The notes beneath the pieces are model-generated. The model saw only the letters and a program-made list of their open reading frames with translations, was not told where the DNA came from and made no database searches. This document shows positions 32,701 to 34,367 of a stretch of 34,367 nucleotides of DNA, one piece after another. Origin of the DNA: an uncultured Verrucomicrobia subdivision 3 bacterium (GTDB lineage: Bacteria; Verrucomicrobiota; Verrucomicrobiia; Limisphaerales; UBA11358); contig CAISYZ010000070.1 of NCBI GenBank assembly GCA_903889895.1, positions 1 to 34,367 of the forward strand, read 5' to 3'. Numbering within the stretch: the stretch's first letter is position 1; the number at the start of each line of letters is the position of its first letter. The position numbers and the translations under genes were made by a program.

Positions 32701-33598
32701 AATCCGCGCGCGTGCCGATGCGTCTGGGAAAAATTATTCCGCGCCGTTTGTGTTTGAAGGCAACGCGCCGGCGGATGTGCGGGAAAATGTTTTGTTGAAT
32801 TCCACGCTCGCTGGCAGCGCGGAGAAAAATCTTCCGCCGCGCGTCTGGCTGGGCGAGCCGAACGCCATCAAAGGCTCGACCGAAGCGGTGTTTCACCGGC
32901 ACAGCGGCAGCAATCTGCTGGTCGCGGGGCAGGGCGAGGAACGCACCACGACAATGCTGGCGGTGTCGCTCATCGCGCTGGCGGCGCAGTTTCCGAAGGG
33001 CGGGGCGCGGTTCGTGGTGCTGGACAGCACGCCGCCGGGCTTTCCGCAGCGCGAGTTTCTGGAAGCCGTCATCCGCGCCGTGCCGCACGAGGTGGTGACG
33101 CTGCAGTCGTCCAGTCTCGAAGAAATCATGGCGCAACTCGCGGCCGACCTGAAGCAGCGCGGTGAAAACGAAGCCGCGCCCGCGCCGGAAACGTTCCTCT
33201 TCATCCACGGCTTGCAGAACTTCAAACGGCTGCGCGCCGAGGATGATTTCAGTTTCGCCAGCGGCGGCGACGTGGCGAATCCGGCAACAACTTTCGCGAG
33301 CCTCATCAACGACGGCCCGGCGCGCGGCATCCACGTCATCGCAACGTGCGACACTTACAACAACATCGGGCGCTTCATCGGCCGCAAAGCGCTTGGCGAA
33401 TTTGAGCTGCGTGTTCTGTTCCAGATGAGCGCGAGCGACTCGGCGAGCTTGATTGATTCGCCGGACGCCGCGACGCTCGGTCTGCACCGCGCGCTGTTTT
33501 ACCACGACCGCGAAGGCTACACGGAGACGTTCCGGCCGTATTCGCGCCCGACCAACGACTGGCTGGCGGCGGCGAAACGCGCCATTGAGCGCGGTTGA
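29723..33598 (+). CDS. Membrane-anchored FtsK/SpoIIIE-type multi-ATPase (EccC/EssC-like)
   Basis: This 1291-aa protein starts at GTG 29723, inside the end of the previous gene. Residues 1-205 are coiled coil (EEKLVREKKTRLDVAHRVLEQ and similar). Two membrane helices lie near 212-232 and 249-265 (GLLLVALVLAAGAVPVL and AAIFVLVVLFVLREV), and a second coiled coil runs to about 470. A RecA-like region from about 490 lacks a Walker A lysine motif (TGKDGEAEALS). The central FtsK/SpoIIIE domain is intact: GKTGSGKST at 766-774 and LLMIDEFQEFF at 870-880, plus GRAFGIHVILGSQTL. A third RecA-like region from about 1050 has a broken P-loop (VAGQGEERTTT, 1067-1077). Three tandem ATPase domains on a membrane anchor recall EccC/EssC, the type VII motor, with WXG-like genes just upstream. 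A DNA translocase is less likely. Confidence 0.85.
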   Translation: MNNFPSTPEIIELLNSLKSALQDFAAREEKLVREKKTRLDVAHRVLEQARGRLFEESGDRADALHCEFQEKRALVEARFTQFKNKIKQAHANVRRRVLEQIAEEESREKFAIQKGTLDAERQRDAALAQAATSHAEFQQHLANLRDQLAQQETAARSAFGGYGKFSRLFAPEKSWPDPDLSADEDKLFARLQQLHHEIDTQLKQFRKIFLAALFRFIPVGLLLVALVLAAGAVPVLQKFNSNAVTWPEAGAAIFVLVVLFVLREVGGKQAGELAVKIAAGLAQARRLDTVCFEKSDLWLQQEHKRIQEEFESTTLALNQQWKLLNRETIAARNERPVAVDRRVQQALAKCENLRERRRQELDRESRQTIALVQESTESQQSQLEDGFKSEMAKLERDFAAQWQTLLAEWNQTAPPLAKKIRAAEKLADENFPAWTAPGWDNWTPVEQFRSAVKLGRVEVDLAHFAGTLPKDERLKLPGGNRFSPPLLLDFPAHGSVYIETGKDGEAEALSAMNNLILRLLSAAPPGKLSFTIIDPVGLGQNFAALMHLADYEEGSINSRIWTQPAQIEERLAELNEHMEKVIQMYLRNDYATITEYNAQAGNLAEKYHFLVVASFPANFTDTAARRLRNIAASGARCGVFTLIQRDARMPLPPEFVADELQNNSVCLTRGAKNFELANWRQTGVQIILDAPPSPEIATHFLHRVGESSKDSTRVEVPFAQIAPAENEIWSGVTSEELRVPIGRSGATKWQWLELGKGTRQHALIAGKTGSGKSTLFHVIITNLALSCSPEQVEFYLVDFKKGVEFKCYGSRKLPHAKVVAIEIDREFGLSVLQRVDDELRRRGDLFRQLGVQDVAGYRAAGGGEPMPRALLMIDEFQEFFTEEDRISQGAAVLLDRIVRQGRAFGIHVILGSQTLGGAYTLARATIGQMVVRIALQCNEADAYLIMDQDNPAPRLLSRPGEGIYNDAAGAIEGNSPFQAVWLSEKSRDEYLAKIRARADASGKNYSAPFVFEGNAPADVRENVLLNSTLAGSAEKNLPPRVWLGEPNAIKGSTEAVFHRHSGSNLLVAGQGEERTTTMLAVSLIALAAQFPKGGARFVVLDSTPPGFPQREFLEAVIRAVPHEVVTLQSSSLEEIMAQLAADLKQRGENEAAPAPETFLFIHGLQNFKRLRAEDDFSFASGGDVANPATTFASLINDGPARGIHVIATCDTYNNIGRFIGRKALGEFELRVLFQMSASDSASLIDSPDAATLGLHRALFYHDREGYTETFRPYSRPTNDWLAAAKRAIERG

Positions 33599-33631
33599 AT
33601 TTTTCCTGCGGCCTGATAAATTTTACACCTT

Positions 33632-34363
33632 ATGGGACGCCAATGGCTTCATGCCAAACGATTGGTCGCCGGCCTTAAAAAGGGCCGCACGACCGGCAAA
33701 CTGGTTCGCGAAATTTCGGTCGCCGCTAAAATGGGCGGCGCTGATCCCGCGATGAACGCCCGCTTGTTCACCGCCGTGGAAAAGGCGAAAAAGGAAAGCG
33801 TGACCAAGGATGCCATTCAGCGCGCCATCAACAAGGGCGCGGGCATCGGCGACGAAAAGATGGTCATGGACCACATCGTTTACGAAGGCCGCGCACCGCA
33901 CAATGTGCCCGTCATTGTTGAGGTTTATACCGACAACGTGAACCGCACCGCGCCGGAAATCCGAGTGCTGTTCAAAAAAGGTCAGTTGGCCACGACCGGC
34001 GCGAATAAATTTCTTTTCGACCATGTCGGCCTCGTCGAAGCGCATCATCCCAACGCAAACATTGACCGCGAAGGCGCGGCAATCGAAGCCGGCGCGAATG
34101 AGGTCGAGACGTTAACCCACGAGCAGAACGATGACATTCCCGCTGAAGCCGCCGGCGCGAAATTCATCTGCGAACGCACCGAAGTCGCGAATGTTTCCAA
34201 ATGGCTGGCCGCAAACGGTTGGACGGTGGTGACGAGCGAAATCGGCTATGTGCCGAAACAATTCCCCGAACTCACCGAGGTGCAGCACAGCGAAGTCGGC
34301 GAATTCCTCCAAACGTTAGATGAACACGACGATGTCCACCGCGTCTGGGCTGCCGTGAAGTAA
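33632..34363 (+). CDS. YebC/TACO1-family protein
   Basis: This 243-aa protein belongs to the YebC/PmpR/TACO1 family, which acts on ribosomes stalled in proline-rich stretches or as transcription regulators. The body is typical: REISVAAKMGGADPAMNARL, then AIQRAINKGAG, YEGRAPHNVPVIVEVYTDNVNRTAPEIRVLFKKG, and TSEIGYVPKQFPELT near the end. The N-terminus begins MGRQWLHAK rather than the common MAGHSKWANI, closer to the second YebC subgroup (MGRKW type). The ATG at 33632 lies 33 bases after the ATPase stop, so the gene could be read through from the operon. No such functional link is known. Confidence 0.92.
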   Translation: MGRQWLHAKRLVAGLKKGRTTGKLVREISVAAKMGGADPAMNARLFTAVEKAKKESVTKDAIQRAINKGAGIGDEKMVMDHIVYEGRAPHNVPVIVEVYTDNVNRTAPEIRVLFKKGQLATTGANKFLFDHVGLVEAHHPNANIDREGAAIEAGANEVETLTHEQNDDIPAEAAGAKFICERTEVANVSKWLAANGWTVVTSEIGYVPKQFPELTEVQHSEVGEFLQTLDEHDDVHRVWAAVK

Positions 34364-34367
34364 TTTT

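Noticed and set aside
31271..33505. Two long antisense frames (31271-32167 and 32585-33505) in the FtsK-type gene
   Set aside because: Their products are Arg/Ala/His-rich shadows of the conserved ATPase region and have no start context.

Overview
The window looks like a chromosomal segment of a Verrucomicrobiota bacterium, probably a soil or freshwater Limisphaerales/Pedosphaera-type lineage, with the end of an integrated mobile element on its left. This placement is inference. It rests on a GreA-type factor fused to a very large N-terminal region (a layout known from Chlamydiae), a Pur-alpha-like small protein, an exosortase-type CAAX protease homologue, small alanine/lysine-rich repeat proteins, and many starts without a clear Shine-Dalgarno sequence. 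Genes are tightly packed: no gene-free gap exceeds about 240 bases.

Layout. (1) 1-4760 is the end of an integrative conjugative or mobilizable element: a MobF-type relaxase-helicase that enters from the left edge, a small unknown protein overlapping it, an excisionase-like HTH protein, and a convergent tyrosine integrase. A tRNA-Lys(UUU) gene follows at 4861-4936. (2) 5036-10945 is mixed chromosomal content: a metallo-beta-lactamase-fold hydrolase without a canonical start codon, a TauE/SafE permease, a small membrane protein, a lysine/alanine repeat protein, an ABC-2-like permease, a stand-alone CoaB-like domain protein and dihydrofolate reductase. Inverted repeats lie on both sides of the folate gene. 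(3) 11079-22950 is mostly housekeeping: rpsA, a site-2 protease homologue, fabI, a fold-III PLP decarboxylase, a flavin reductase-like protein, rsmB, the GreA fusion, dprA, rpmE, prfA and a HAD phosphatase. (4) 22956-26189, minus strand, holds hisC, then an ExeA/GspA-like ATPase, a GspB-like protein and a CAAX-protease-like membrane protein packed as one unit. (5) 26382-28582 holds a PIN-PhoH ATPase, a Pur-alpha-like protein and rsfS.

(6) 28741-33598 is the most interesting part. It is a translationally coupled four-gene operon: a 90-residue WXG100-like protein, a 168-residue coiled-coil protein, a 70-residue second WXG-like protein, and a 1291-residue membrane-anchored FtsK/SpoIIIE-type ATPase. 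The ATPase appears to have three RecA-like domains, of which only the middle one keeps intact Walker motifs. Together they look like a minimal, divergent type VII (Esx/EccC-like) secretion system in a presumably two-membraned bacterium, without EccB, EccD, EccE or mycosin genes in the window. A YebC/TACO1-family gene follows at 33632.

All functional calls come from reading motifs by eye. No database search or structure prediction was run.
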